Of a stretch of 64,000 nucleotides of DNA, positions 1-12,800 are shown in pieces. Source of the DNA: Hemicordylus capensis (taxonomy: Eukaryota; Chordata; Lepidosauria; Squamata; Cordylidae); the NCBI RefSeq assembly GCF_027244095.1, contig NC_069659.1, forward strand, positions 44,380,001 through 44,444,000, given 5' to 3'. Under the pieces are notes generated by a model, which saw only the letters and a list, made by a program, of their open reading frames with translations, made no database searches and was not told the DNA's origin. How positions within the stretch are numbered: the first letter of the stretch is position 1; every line of letters starts with the position of its first letter. The position numbers and the translations under genes were made by a program.

Positions 1-286
1 ACTCCAAGAGGACCATAATACCAGTTCCAGGACGGCAGGTCAGCAGAGGCTATTTCACAGCTGTTCCCTAGCTGAGGCTTCTGAGATGCAGTTTATACAT
101 CGGACACATATTTACAAGAAAACTGACCTACGGGCACTGGATTTGGGCGGACAGATATTTTAGACGTTTGAATTGCAAAAGTTTGGATTTGGGTGGGATG
201 TTATTGTTTTTTCTATGAAATGATGCTACAGTCCTCCAAGGCACACTTACTTGGAAGGGGGATGGGTGACTTGGGAGTAGGGATGG

Positions 287-288
<2 letters not shown>

Positions 289-347
<59 letters not shown>

Positions 348-379
348 CCACCACCACCACCACCGCCGCCGCCGCCGCC
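289..379. repeat. compound microsatellite (TC)n-(AC)n-(CCA)n-(CCG)n
   Basis: An uninterrupted run of TC dinucleotides passes directly into AC, then CCA, then CCG repeats. The apparent open frames here (Glu-Arg, Ser-Leu or His-rich) are repeat translations. The four successive motifs suggest stepwise point mutation and expansion of one array. Confidence 0.95.
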
Positions 380-1409
380 AACTGAGCCTGGCTTCGATTT
401 GGGTTTGAAAAACCTGAATAATGAAGCACAAGTGTTTCTGGAAAATTAAATTAGTTTAGTTCCAGTCCTGGCTCAGATGTGGGGGCAGGTTTTGATGACC
501 TCCCCCTAGAAGAGCTCTGTGCCACCTGAAAGCATGTCCCTGAGGACTGCACAGCACTCAGGGACATTTTTGTGGGTGATAGTTCACACTTGATATGAAG
601 GTGTGAGATCTACCCCATATGGTCTCAGGCAAGCAGCCATGGATTGTTTTATTTGGAGCCTGAGCCTGTGTCTCTTACATGCATGGCCTATCCCCATACT
701 GCATTTGAATGATGGCTTGCCTAAGATCACCAACTGATTGATGACTGAGATGAGATTCACATTCTTATTTCATACCAGGTAAATGTCAAGGAAAGATTAT
801 AACAATTATGGCAGAGTTTCTAGGTATTTGCAGCACTTAGGTTTTCTCATAAATATATATTTACATGGCACACATACTGCAGAAAATTTGCATTCCTCTG
901 ATTGCAGGAATCAAGGAGAAGCAAGTGCCAATCCAAACAATTTTTTTCATAAATAATGTAGAACTATGAAAATATGTTAAGGTATTTTCTGGTACTTCAA
1001 AGCCCATGATTTGAGCGCCCTTTCTTAATTGACTGGATCAGAAGTGCCAATCTTTATGGTTCTCAGCTGGAGACAGAGTCCTAAGAAGCTTTAATTATCT
1101 GGCACAAAAGCCGAGACATGTGCTTGGGGCTGCTTAACGATTATTCTTGGTTTCTGGGCTGGAAGAATCCTCCTTCAGCAATCACTGTTCTTTGTTTGGG
1201 AGAATTTTTTCCCCATGAGGCAGCCAGGTGGTAGTTTAATGAAAAAGTTCAAGCATATTCTCGCGAGCATTCATGAAGAGCCTCAAAATACTCATTGGTG
1301 AGATGTAAGAAGCACAAAAAAGCCTTAGGTAGGTCTCTGAATTTGGGCACTCAGAACTGCATGTTGTCCTTGATTCCTCTTGCAGACAGGAAAGAAACTG
1401 GAGACTTGT
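380..1409. other. non-coding flank, no gene seen
   Basis: No gene-like frame is visible. About 505-590 holds a short fragment of a dispersed repeat carrying the phrase gccacctgaaa and a ggacatttttgtgggtg end. The same phrases recur near 29840 and 33770, so this is an old, degraded transposon fragment. The rest looks single copy. Confidence 0.5.
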
Positions 1410-1665
1410 GCTGAGCAAAGAGACACCTTTTAAAGTGATGATTCTCTTGTATTTAGCAGGGGGAGAGCCACTGGCCCTATTCAACCCCAGCACAGCATCC
1501 CTCCAGTGGCTGTTGCTGGTATCTAGATACCTTGTGTTTCTTTTTAGATTGTGAACCCTTGGGGACAGGGGGCCATCTTATTTATGTATTATTTATTTTT
1601 CTATGTAAACGGCTTCAAGAACTTTGGTTTAAAAGTGGTATATAAATATTTGTTGTAGTTGTAAA
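1410..1665 (+). repeat. CR1/L2-like LINE 3' end
   Basis: A block reading gcagggggagagccactgg, then agcacagcatccctccagtgg, then gattgtgaaccc and a gtatataaatatttgttg tail. The same block occurs at 4195-4385, 23585-23835, 27085-27225, 40165-40420 and 40868-41110. This is the 3' non-coding end of a CR1/L2-group retroposon; the family name is an inference. Confidence 0.75.
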
Positions 1666-2111
1666 TAAACTTCTTGGTGCATTTTTTTTTTAGCAGAAGT
1701 TGGCAGGAAATCCAGTATATGCCAGCTGCATTTCCGCCCCTTCACCCTGAAAAATCTAGAAAAGAAAAGTGGCACTATTTTTTTCACCGAAAATGAGACA
1801 CAAGCAGATGATAAGGAATACAATGTTGGAAATTAATTTTAAAACACATTAAAAATAAATTCCTAGTATAATGCATTGTATATAGCGTATACCCAGGCTT
1901 GTATACTCTAACTGGCAGCAACTCTCCATCAAAAGCTCTGTCCTAGACCCACTCCCTAAGGTCCTTTTCAGCGGGGATGTTCGAGATTGAAACTGGGGCC
2001 TCCTCCACGTGGGTGTGCTCTAATATACAGAGCCACTTGTCTTTTCCCTGCTGCTGCGCTAGTGTGTTCAATGTCTCTGTTTTAATACACCCTCCCCTAC
2101 CATGAGGCAGA

Positions 2112-2290
2112 GCCACCTAATGGCCCAGCAGGGAAATGACTTGATTAGCAAGCCAGAGGTTGCTGGTTCGAATCCCCCCTGGTATGTTTTCCAGACTATG
2201 GGAAACACTTATATTGGGCAGCAACGATATAGGAAGATGCTAAAAGGCAACATCTCATACTGCGCGTGAGATGGCAATGTAACTTATCTT
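2112..2290 (+). repeat. Sauria-type SINE, 5' part
   Basis: A tRNA-like head with a B box (ggttcgaatcc) is followed by the body phrase gggcagcaacgatatagg and by catctcatactgcg. Other copies lie at 6163, 20853 and 30331. The Bov-B-like 3' part is missing, so this copy is truncated. Confidence 0.8.
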
Positions 2291-2696
2291 GATGCTGCAT
2301 TCACTGAGTGATGAATATGTAGTTTTGAACTCATGCAAAGTGTGTGCACCTGGTATTAAAAACCCCCAAACTTTTTATATGCTGTGAAACAAAAAACACT
2401 TTGCTGCTTTTAGTTATCAATTGCACATACACCCGGTCTTGATTTCTATATGCTTAAAACAAGATTATTCCATGTTAACAAAAAAAGAAGCTACTTAGAG
2501 CCAAACTACATGTTATAATAACATGTCATTCGCTCTTGCGTGCTTAGCTTTTGTCCTCTAAATAGAAGTTATGGGACTGGCAGCATCAGGTGGCAGCATC
2601 TAGAGGAGAAGGGATGCATTATTATTGATTGATGATGATGATGATGACAACCAGTGGTGAAGCAATGTTGGCTCAGTTTATCAGCCAGACAAGCTG

Positions 2697-2940
2697 CTAT
2701 TATTATTATTATTATTTTATTATTTACATTTTATATCCCACTCTTCCTCCAAGGAACCCAGAGTGGTGTACTACATACTTAGGTTTCTCCTCACCACAGC
2801 CCTGTGAATTAGGTTAGGCTGAGAGAGAAGTGACTGGCCCAGAGTCACCCAGCAAGTATCATGGCTGAATGGGGATTTGAACTCTGGTCTCCCCGGTCCT
2901 AGTCCAGCACTCTAACCACTACATCACGCTGGCTCTGGTT
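2697..2940 (-). repeat. tRNA-headed SINE with L2-like tail
   Basis: Read on the minus strand this begins gagccagcgtgatgtagtgg, carries a B box (gttcaaatcc) and the phrase gactctgggccagtc, and ends in a TTA-rich tail at 2697-2724. Related copies lie at 3832, 9936 and 62240. It is a SINE with a pol III promoter, not a functional tRNA gene. Confidence 0.85.
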
Positions 2941-2974
2941 GGTACGTTGCTCATCAGGACTTTTTTCGCTTGTC

Positions 2975-3830
2975 AGGCATCAATCAATCAATCTCTATTA
3001 TCGCCACAGACCAGCATAAAGTATAAGGGGTGAATACATATTAAAAGTAAAAGTAGATATTAAAAGCCTAGGGGTGCACAATATACTGAAAGACTATTAT
3101 AAAAGACTATAAAAATCAGAAAGAGAAGTAAGGTTTAAAATAAAACTATGGCTATCTAAAACAAAGCAAAGACTATTATAAAAGACTATAAAATCAGAGA
3201 TAGAACTATAATGTAAAATCGGCCACAATAATATATGCACAGAAATGGAAGAGCAATGAATGGAAGAGCCTTCAAAAGAAGATTGGCTGATAAAAATTTT
3301 GGAATATGCGGAGATGGCAAAACTTACAGTACTGATAAGAGATCAAAATTTAGAATGTTTTAAAGAAGATTGGAAACCATTCTTATTGTATTTAAAGAAC
3401 TATTTTCCTAATATTGATTTTACAACAGGGTTTGAAATTTAGTAATATTAGCAGGTTGAGTAGATCAAAATTGTGTTTGTAAGGTTTAAATCTATGTTTT
3501 GAATTATTATTATAGCAAGGGTTAATTATATAGTGGGTGATTCACGAGGAGGTGTGAGCGGGAAGTCCATATTTGTTTAATGTGTTGTGTATGATTATTG
3601 TTAAAATAAATAAAAATTTAATTTTTAAAAAAAGAACTATAATGTAAAATAAAACTACGGCTGTCTAAAACAAAGCAAGACCACAAACTGAATCACCCTT
3701 AATGGCCGAGACCTGAAAATTGCAGCTGAAGGTAGTAAAAAATGGGTACAAGTGTTTCATAAAAACATCATATTTTTAAAAAGCAAGAGTGCATTAAAAA
3801 GTTATATAAGAACATATAAAATCATAATAC
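2975..3830 (-). repeat. LINE 3' end (R4/Dong-like) with tandem duplication, interrupted by L1
   Basis: The minus-strand end has a CAATCAAT tail next to the phrase cacagaccagcataaagta. A unit of about 79 bp beginning gactattataaaagactat is tandemly duplicated (3092-3170 and from 3171). The second unit is split by an L1 fragment at 3220-3632. The R4/Dong assignment rests on the tail style alone and is tentative. Confidence 0.55.
3220..3632 (+). mobile_element. L1 LINE 3' end, 5'-truncated, with target-site duplication
   Basis: A 60-codon frame at 3260-3442 contains EYAEMAKLT and FKEDWKPFL, which resemble the C-terminus of reptile L1 ORF2. It is followed by a 3'UTR and an A-rich end. The 18-bp sequence agaactataatgtaaaat lies at 3202-3219 and again, identically, at 3633-3650. 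This is the target-site duplication of target-primed reverse transcription. The perfect repeat suggests a fairly recent insertion. Confidence 0.85.
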
Positions 3831-3831
3831 G

Positions 3832-3945
3832 AATTTATTTATTTATTAACATTTGTATCCCGCTCTTCCTCCAAGGAGCCCAGAGCGGTGTACTACATAC
3901 TTAAGTTTCTTGTCACAACAACCCTGTGAAGTAGGTTATGCTAAT
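3832..3945 (-). repeat. 3' part of tRNA-headed SINE
   Basis: Contains the phrases cccgctcttcctccaaggag and gcggtgtactacatactta, matching the tail of the SINE at 2697. The tRNA-like head is missing. A TTTA-rich tail lies at its left end. Confidence 0.75.
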
Positions 3946-4194
3946 TATATCAATTACGGGCAAGATAAAAAGCCAATAAGTTGTGGGCCTGTAGAACTGT
4001 AGGAGTGCTATGCTGCCATGAAGCACTCTGAGGCAGCAGGCAAAGGTGTGCTTAGGTTACAGAATAAAGTTGGGCGCTGGGCACGAGCAAGAGGTCTTGT
4101 CCAGCATCATTTTTCACTCGTCACAGACTAGTAGACTAGTGGATTTCTGCAACCCTGATGACAATAACAATCAGTAGTAGCAGAAACAGTAGTA

Positions 4195-4385
4195 ATAGTA
4201 GTTGTTGTAATGTATTTTCAGTGGAAAAGCTCTCAAAGTGGCTTACATAGAAAAATAATAATAAGATGGTTCCCTGTCCCCAAGGGCTCACACTCTAAAA
4301 AGAAACACAAGGTAAACACCATTAATAGCCACTGGAGGGATGCTGTGCTGGGATTGAATAATGATAGTTGCTTTCTCCCTGTGAT
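4195..4385 (-). repeat. CR1/L2-like LINE 3' end
   Basis: Minus-strand copy of the block at 1410. It carries ccctgtccccaagggctcac and gccactggagggatgctgtg. Confidence 0.75.
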
Positions 4386-4730
4386 ATAAAAAATAATTTG
4401 TTTAAGTCTCTGTGACTGCTCTTGTCCTAATTTGGATCAGGAGAGAAGCTGACATTGGCGCCAGTGGCAGTTCCCTCCTGGGGCAAATTGTAGCCATAGA
4501 AGCCCTGATCTGGATTAGGACTGCACCAGGGGCAAAGGCTTAGATCCCTTGTTCCACACACTACGCTTCTATTCCTGATTCCCCCTCTCCCAGTTGCTAT
4601 TTAGAATGAGCATGCAAAGCCCCACAGCATGCTTAACATTAATGTGTACTTTGGCCCTTAAAGGAGGAAGTGTGTATGAAGGAAGGTAAGATAATAGTGA
4701 AATGCAACGGGGGAAAGCAGGAGAGGAGGA

Positions 4731-5042
4731 GAGAGGACAGCTGGTCTTGTGGTAGCAAGCATGACTTGTGCCCTTAGCTAAGCAGGGTCCACCCTGGTTG
4801 CATATGAAAGAGAGACTAGAAGTGTGAGCACTGGAAGATCTTCCTCTCAGGGGATGGAGCCGCTCTGGGAAGAGCAGAAGGTTTCAAGTTCCCTCCCTGG
4901 CTTCTTCAAGATAGGGCTGAGAGAGATTCCTGCCTGCAACCTTGGAGAAGCCGCTGCCAGTCTGTGAAGACAATACTGAACTAGATAGACCAAAAGATAG
5001 ACCATCTGACTCAGTATATGGTAGCTTCCTATGTTTCTATGT
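4731..5042 (+). repeat. 5S-rRNA-headed SINE, near full length
   Basis: The head contains tagctaagcagggtccaccc followed by ctggttgcatatga, which matches the internal promoter part of 5S rRNA (agctaagcaggg, cctggtt, gggagac). The body continues with cccctccctggcttct-like sequence. It ends in a LINE-derived tail, ctgactcagtatatggtag. Other copies lie at 27924, 32734 (minus), 32981, 37521 and 42814. It belongs to the 5S-derived SINE class (SINE3) and is not a 5S gene. Confidence 0.85.
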
Positions 5043-5055
5043 AAAGCAGCAAGTA

Positions 5056-5168
5056 TAAATAAGAACATAAGAAGAGAACTTCTGGATCTGTGCAAAGGTC
5101 CATCTAGTTTAGCATTCTGCCTCCGACAGTGACCAACTAGATGTCTCTGGGAAGACCACAAGCAGGAC
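5056..5168 (-). repeat. CR1/L2-like LINE 3' fragment
   Basis: The pattern aagaacataagaagag followed by aaaggtccatctagtttagc recurs at 11515 and 33655 as ggatcaggcc-ccatctagtccagc. This is a common reptile LINE 3' terminus in reverse orientation. Confidence 0.65.
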
Positions 5169-5186
5169 ATACAGGCAAACAGGAAT

Positions 5187-5372
5187 AAAGGAAGCTGCCT
5201 TACACCGAGTCAAAGCATTCGTCCATCCAGTTCAGTATTGTCTACACTGACTGGCAGCAGCTCTTCAAGGTTTCAGTCAAGAGTCTCTCCCAGCTCTTCC
5301 TGGAGATGCTAGGGAGGGAACCTGGGACCTTCTGCATGTAAATAGATACTCTACCATTAGGCTATGGCCCCA
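5187..5372 (-). repeat. tRNA-Ala-like SINE with L2-like tail
   Basis: Read on the minus strand the head resembles tRNA-Ala(TGC): atagcctaatggtagagta, tttacatgcagaagg, then ccaggttccc. The tail shares the segment agacaatactgaactgga with the 5S-headed SINE. It is diverged and not a working tRNA. Confidence 0.75.
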
Positions 5373-5737
5373 TTTTCTAAGGGGAACATCTTATAGTGCT
5401 AACATGCATTTGCCCATCCAAATGCAAAGCAAGGCGGATCCTGCTTAGCAAAGGGACAATGCATGCTCACTACCAGAAGACCAGTGGGATACTGCCACTG
5501 AACCTGTAGGTTCCACATAGTCATCATGGCAAATAGCCATTGATAGACTTCTTCCTGAATTTGCCTAATCTTCATTTAAAGCCATCTAGTCTAGTGGCAT
5601 CTCAGCTAGCGTTGCCAACTTCTTTTCCAACAGAGGTCAAGTAGTGATTCTAACATTGACTGAGAGCAGACAGCATCAGGAATGGGACTTATTTTCAGCT
5701 AGTAAACATGTTTAGAATGGAGGTGTAATGTTGCCTT

Positions 5738-5806
5738 CTTTATTTACCTGATGGCATTTTTAAAAAGACTATGTCCATTTACCTGATGGCATTTTTAAAA
5801 AGACAT
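5738..5806. repeat. short tandem duplication
   Basis: The phrase tttacctgatggcatttttaaaaagac appears twice in a row, with the copies about 39 bp apart. This is a local duplication in otherwise single-copy DNA. Confidence 0.85.
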
Positions 5807-5929
5807 ATCTTCAGAAAGCGAAGTGGCTGTGATTCTGCAACTACGGTAAGTTGTTGTTTAATCAAATCTGGAAGTAGTGTGTGTGTGGCAGTGGCAGATT
5901 GCATGCTTTGCTTGAGCCCTTAGAGCAAG

Positions 5930-6015
5930 ATTCTTTGCAGTCTAATCCTATCCATGTTTACTTGCAAGCAAATCCCATTGATTTCACTGGGATTAACTTC
6001 CAATAAAGTAGGCTT
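5930..6015. repeat. short dispersed repeat (aatcctatccatgtttact type)
   Basis: The phrase taatcctatccatgtttact followed by tcccattgatttcactggga is a small dispersed reptile repeat. Further copies lie near 6570-6650, 12305-12380, 23505-23560, 23870-24010 and 37443-37505. I do not know its parent element. Confidence 0.55.
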
Positions 6016-6162
6016 AGGGGTTTAGGTTTCTCTTTCTTTGTAAAGTCCTCCAAGGTGTAAAAGTGATTGCCAGTACTGTACAGCTTGCTGCTACAGCCCT
6101 GCAAAATAAAGATGGTGATGTTACAGTGATGAAGTACTAAGGCTACAATCTTATCGTGACTT

Positions 6163-6433
6163 AGGAAAGGAAAGGAAAGATTGTGCCATCAAGTTGGTGT
6201 CAAGTTGTCAACTCCTGGTGACCACAGAGCCATGTGGTTTTCTTGGTAGTATACAGGAGGGGGTTACAATTGCCTCCTCCTGCACAGTATGAGATGATAA
6301 CTTTCAGTGCCTTCCGATATCGCTGCTGCCCAATATAGGTGTTTCCAATAGTCTGGCAAACACACCAGCAGGGATTCAAACTAACAGCCTCTTGCTCCCT
6401 AGGCAAGTTGCTTCCCCACTGTGCCATTAGATG
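6163..6433 (-). repeat. Sauria-type SINE, full length
   Basis: On the minus strand it starts ggcatctaatggcacagtgg, has a B box (gtttgaatccc), the body phrase gggcagcagcgatatcgg, and ends near tggcacaatctttcctttcc. The 3' part (cttgacaccaacttgatggc) resembles the Bov-B LINE end that Sauria SINEs are known to share. Confidence 0.85.
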
Positions 6434-6792
6434 CCTTAAACTGCTTATATGAATCTAATTCTGCATCAAATCTGGCTGCCCACTGCATAACCACTGTAAT
6501 GTCATTTCTTAAATTCACATGGGCATTTGAAGGACTTTTTCAAGGGGTGGGGGCGGGGAGATTGTAGTCTTATATCCTTTACCTGGGAGTAAGCCCCGTA
6601 GAATTAAATGGGAGTGGCTCAATTGGAGTGGGTGGGAACTGCACCCTTGCCACCTATCCACATAAGTTCATAGTATAAAATACAAAATAATTTCCAAAGC
6701 TTGCTTCTGAGAATAGCTTCCTTCTCAGCTAATCCAATCTTGTTAGTCCTGTGAGTCTCATTTAGCCGTAGGACAAACAGTAAAATTTAAAA

Positions 6793-8404
<1,612 letters not shown>

Positions 8405-8935
8405 CAAGGATTTAAAAATCCTTTGAGATGTCTTTTCACCATCCCCATAGTGTTAGGTATGCCAAGCCCACCAAAATCAAAGGTACTGGGTGCATCTTAA
8501 CACCACACAGGATTAAGTTCTAGGGATGTGCTCCTCACTGTTACTTTAATTGTACTTTCTTATACAATTGCATTTTCTCCTATCTTGCAAAGCAGTGATT
8601 TAAAATTCCTAATTCTCTTCTTGATGCATCTTTTGAATTTATTCTGGCACAAAAAGGTTATAAGATAATTTGCATTTAGATAGTTTTCTTTGTAGGGTTA
8701 ACATGCCATTAAATTTACGCATTTCATGCTTTACCCTGAAGTTTTAAATGCTAAATCTGATGTCCAAAAAGCAAGCAAAGAAAGAGAAGTCCTTTGTGCA
8801 AAATAAAAACAGGCCGTAATAAGAGAAAGGGCATGCTGCACCTTTCTTAGAGAAATTAAAAAGCAGATTTCAGCGCTTATGCTCTTGTGAAGCTTCTTCT
8901 TCTTCTTTTTAAACAGAGTCAAGCCATTAGCCCGT
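8405..8935. other. RFXAP upstream region, no gene seen
   Basis: AT-rich, apparently single-copy DNA between the Tc1-like element and the CpG island. No repeat family or exon is recognised. Confidence 0.4.
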
Positions 8936-9360
8936 CTGGTGGTGTGGCTCGCTTTCTTTCCCCTCCCACACGAAGCAGCAGTAGCAGGCGCAGGATGACG
9001 TTAGCGTAAAGACGTCACCACGTGCAAGTCCGAATGGAAATACCCACTCCAGGATGCCCTATCGGCTCCTCTGTTTTAGAGCGTGTCTGCTGCGCCTGAG
9101 CAGTCGGCGAGTTTCCGGCGGAGGGAGGGGGCAGTGGTGTGCGCCTGCGCAGTCGTACACCAGCTGTCACCGCCGCGCGCGCGGTGAGTTTGCCGTTGCT
9201 GTGGCAGCCGCGGCCTTTCGAGGCCTGGCTGCGAGGCGCTCGGGCGGGACGGAGGCGCCAGGGGCTTCCAGCGGCAGGGCCGCTGCCGCCGCCTTCTCTT
9301 CCTCCTCTTCCTCCTCCTCCGCGTCCCCTTCCCCGCCGCAGCCGCTCACGCTGCTGGTGA
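8936..9360 (+). promoter_or_regulatory. RFXAP: RFXAP CpG-island promoter
   Basis: GC content rises sharply at about 8940 and stays high through exon 1. Recognisable sites are a CRE half site TGACGTT (8996-9002), a near-CRE GACGTCA (9011-9017), an E-box CACGTG (9019-9024) and an NRF1-like TGCGCCTGCGCA (9140-9151). There is no TATA box. This is the look of a broadly expressed CpG-island promoter. The transcription start cannot be fixed from sequence. Confidence 0.7.
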
Positions 9361-9881
9361 TGCACCCCTGCGGCCGGGGGGACGGGGAGGCGGTGGGCGC
9401 CACCGTGCTGCAGCCTCAGGTGGTCCCGGCGGCCTCAGAGGCGCCACCCGCTCAGGGCGGCCTCATGCTCTTTTACGAGCTGGGCCCCGCTGGCGAGGCT
9501 GAGGCGGACGGCGAGGCCGCGGGCGGCGGCGGCGGCGACAGCGCGGGCAGCCCCGGCGGCGGCCTGGACGACCTGGACGACGAGGACGAGAGCGGGGCTC
9601 CGTCGGGCGGCGGCAGCGGCGGCGGGTGCAAGAGCTGCACCTACCAGGGCTGCAGCGAGACCACCACGCAAGTGGCCAAGCAGCGCAAGCCGTGGATGTG
9701 CAAGAGGCACCGGAACAAGATGTACAAGGACAAGTACAAGCGCAAGAAGAGCGACCAGGCCCTGGGCGGAGGAGGGGGCGCAGGAGGAGGGGCGGCAGGA
9801 GGCCCTGCCTCGGCCGCCACCGCTGCGGGAGCCGCCGCGCAGGGAGGAGCCGGTGCCCCCGGCGGCGGCGGACGGGTTGAG
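9054..9881 (+). CDS. RFXAP: RFXAP coding exon 1 (start uncertain)
   Basis: Open from the ATG at 9054 to the donor at 9882 (GAG|gtgagg). The in-frame ATG at 9360 (MHPCGRGDG) is the next possible start. The residues just before it (TLLV) match the human protein, where TLLVMQPC lies about 45 residues inside. That argues that translation begins upstream, at 9054 or at an unseen non-AUG codon. Promoter motifs at 8996-9024 and 9140-9151 leave doubt whether 9054 is inside the mRNA. A serine run (about 9295-9325) and glycine/alanine-rich linkers reflect GC-rich repeat expansion. Confidence 0.8.
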
Positions 9882-12800
9882 GTGAGGCCGAGCGAGCGGT
9901 GGGACGGGTGGTGATGGTGATGGGCTGCGAAAAGAGAGAGTCGGCCAGTATGCCGTAGTGGTTAGAGTGGGACTAGGACCTGGAAGACCCCAGTTCAAAT
10001 CCCCGTTTAGCCATGAAGCCCATTGGGTGACTCTGGGCCAGTCGCTTCTCCTACCTCGCAGGGTTGTTGTGAGGATAAACATAACCATGTGCACTGCTCT
10101 GGGCTCCTTGGAGGATATAAATGTAAGTGTAAATAAAAATCCAGAAGATGCCCAGGTAGCCGCTCGAAGACAATAGCAGGCACGTATATTTCTGTGTGTC
10201 AGAACCAACTGGGAAAGTAGGGGAAGTTGCGTAGGCCTGGAGGAGATTGCCCTGTCTGCAATCTGCCACTCTTCAGTGATTTCTTTCGTAAAAAGACTAG
10301 CCCTGATCTACTGCCCTCTAATGCAATGAGATTTGCAAGGAATAAATTCTTATTTTCTTACACAACAGTGCAGAAGTTAAGGAGGAGTGTAGGATTTGGG
10401 ATATATTCTTCAGGGTGAAAATATCTTTAGGATTGCATTTTTCCCCTTGGTTTCAGTTTTGTACTGCACAATAGATTGGAATGATACTAGCTGTTGGACC
10501 AGTGTGATTGCTGCGTATCTGGCCCCTGTACAACTAGAAAAAAGGACATGTGCTGGGATGTACTTCTGCACATTCCTAATTGTGTGGTAGATGTGTTGTC
10601 CAAGTAAAAGAGGATAGCTCCACCAATGCAACAGCAGTTCAGATGATATTCTGAACCGCTTATCCTAAATATGTGGGGAAATAGGATGGATGCACACATC
10701 TACTTATCACCCAGTGCCCTGGCATGCTGTTGCCATTACATGGCATGGGGAGTGCATGGAGTTTTATTTTATATTACTTAGTTATGTTTTTAGTTTATCA
10801 GGACTACTTTGATACAAATTGCAGTTGATTTTATTCTGGTTTGTTCTGTTGCTGTATCTTTTTTGGTATAGTTTTGTAAATGTTTGTGTAGTGCTTGCAA
10901 ATTATAATTGCCCCTTTTACACCATTTTTAGGGCTTTTTGAGTGGAAAATTGTTTATATAAAATTACTAGTTTTGTGAGGCTGCTGAGAATTCGTTGCTA
11001 GAGATCCTGAATTCTGTCACAAAACTTTAATTCACAGAATATATTATTTGGATATCATGTTGAATAGGTTTTTTTAATGGTCATATGTATAGTGTAGATA
11101 TGCCCTTGGTTACTGTTGCATGGTAATACATGAATTGTCAGCAGACAGTAATTTTCTGCCCTTTAATATTGGGTTGCTAAACAGGAACCCACAAATTTAG
11201 GCCTAGTTCACAAACCAGCCATTATTTGTGGTCACCACCAATGTCTTTTTCCTTCAGAACCTTTTATGGCACACAGGCATAGGAGAGAAGCAGGTCCTTG
11301 GTCATTTGTACTGGGATATAGAGATGGTAAGAAATAGCAGGAGCTGTCTGCTACTGCTCAGAAAGGATTCCTGCTGTTTTGTTTCTCAAAAATGGCAGTG
11401 GAAATCAGACCTCTGGGTAGGAGATCTGAGTGGTGCTGGGTGTCATACTCTCCAGAGGGCTGGAGGCACACACCACTGACGAGCTGGTAAGTGGATTTGT
11501 AGGTGCCTGTTAATAAAGATAAGAACATCACAAAAGCCGTGCTGGATCAGGCCAGAGGTCCATCTAGTCCAGCATCCTGTTTCATGCAGTGGCCAACCAG
11601 GTGCAAAGCCAGCAAGTAGGGGAAAGAGGGCAACATCCCCTCATGTTGGTATTCCTTAGCATCTGGTGTTCAGTTCAGGGGAAAACAGTTTTATAATTCT
11701 ATAATTGTGTCATTAATAGTTAAAACATAAATGTTTAATAAGCTTAGTTGTATTCAGGCTTTATAAATTCTGTTTAGATGTTCAGAAAGATGGTCTGGTG
11801 ATTGAAAGGTCAGTAATAATGAATTACATGAAAAATTCCATTATGCTATAATATTTTAGGAAGAGATAGTAGGTTTTTGTCTTCCAGTGAGGGACTCCAT
11901 TAAATAATTTAAGCTGCTTTGTAATGACAGGCAAGTACAATGTATTTTCTCTCTTCCCCCCTTTTGTTATCAGGATTGCACTGAAAGTTCAGTTTCTGTA
12001 TCAAAGCAAAGAACAGGTTCTATTGGAGATCGGCCAACAAAACCTACTCTCTTGGAACAAGTGTTGAACCAGAAAAGACTGGTAATGCTCTTGTATTTTG
12101 AAGGGGAAAGTATTGAGACTTTTGCACAATTTTTGTTTAAAAAGTAATTTCATAGGTTTTATAAAACAAAATTGTGAATACATTGGTACATTAAAGATCA
12201 GGAAATAGGTGGACCTAACTAGCATTTCATTTAATTGCTGTTCTCCATAAATTTTGACTAGCCTTGTTAGTGAAGCCAAAATGTGTGGTTGGCAGGATCC
12301 TGCTTCTCCCTTCAGTGCAATCATATGGATGTTTACTCAGAAGCAAGTTCCACCATTTTCAGTGGGGCACAGGTAAGTTGCAGCTTTGTCTCTGACCTCA
12401 TGCTGTGTCTCCATGCGGGATCAGGACAATCTGCTTCCCTTCCAGCTCCAAGTTGGGACTTGAAAAAAGTGGTATGTGTGAATGATCCCTGCAGTTGCAT
12501 CAATAAAACTAATTATGATTGCAGGAACCATTCCTGCCTGCCCGCCCCTTTTTAGCTCCAAACTAGGAACAGAGGGAGCAGGACATCATTTTGGTGGTAT
12601 TGCTCAGATAAGGTTCTCCGGGTGCCTTAGCTACCCAGTGCCAGAATCAGCTGCTAGCTCTCCCTCCAGAGGGCTTCCACTGGCACTGGATGGGCTGCTG
12701 CTAGCTTCCACCCCACTTATAGCTGGAGAAATGGATCAGATCTTCCCTGAGTTTTGAGCTAAAGCTTCAAAGGTACTTGTGGAGCTTGTAAGCTCATATT

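Noticed and set aside
128-429. Open frames rich in Glu-Arg, Ser-Leu or His
   Set aside because: They are translations of the TC/AC/CCA/CCG microsatellite.
5187-5372. Possible tRNA-Ala gene
   Set aside because: It has a tRNA-like promoter but is continued by a SINE body, and the cloverleaf is degraded. The same applies to the other SINE heads.
9435-10208. 257-codon antisense frame over RFXAP exon 1
   Set aside because: It lies opposite a conserved GC-rich exon; stop codons are rare there in all frames. No domain is seen.
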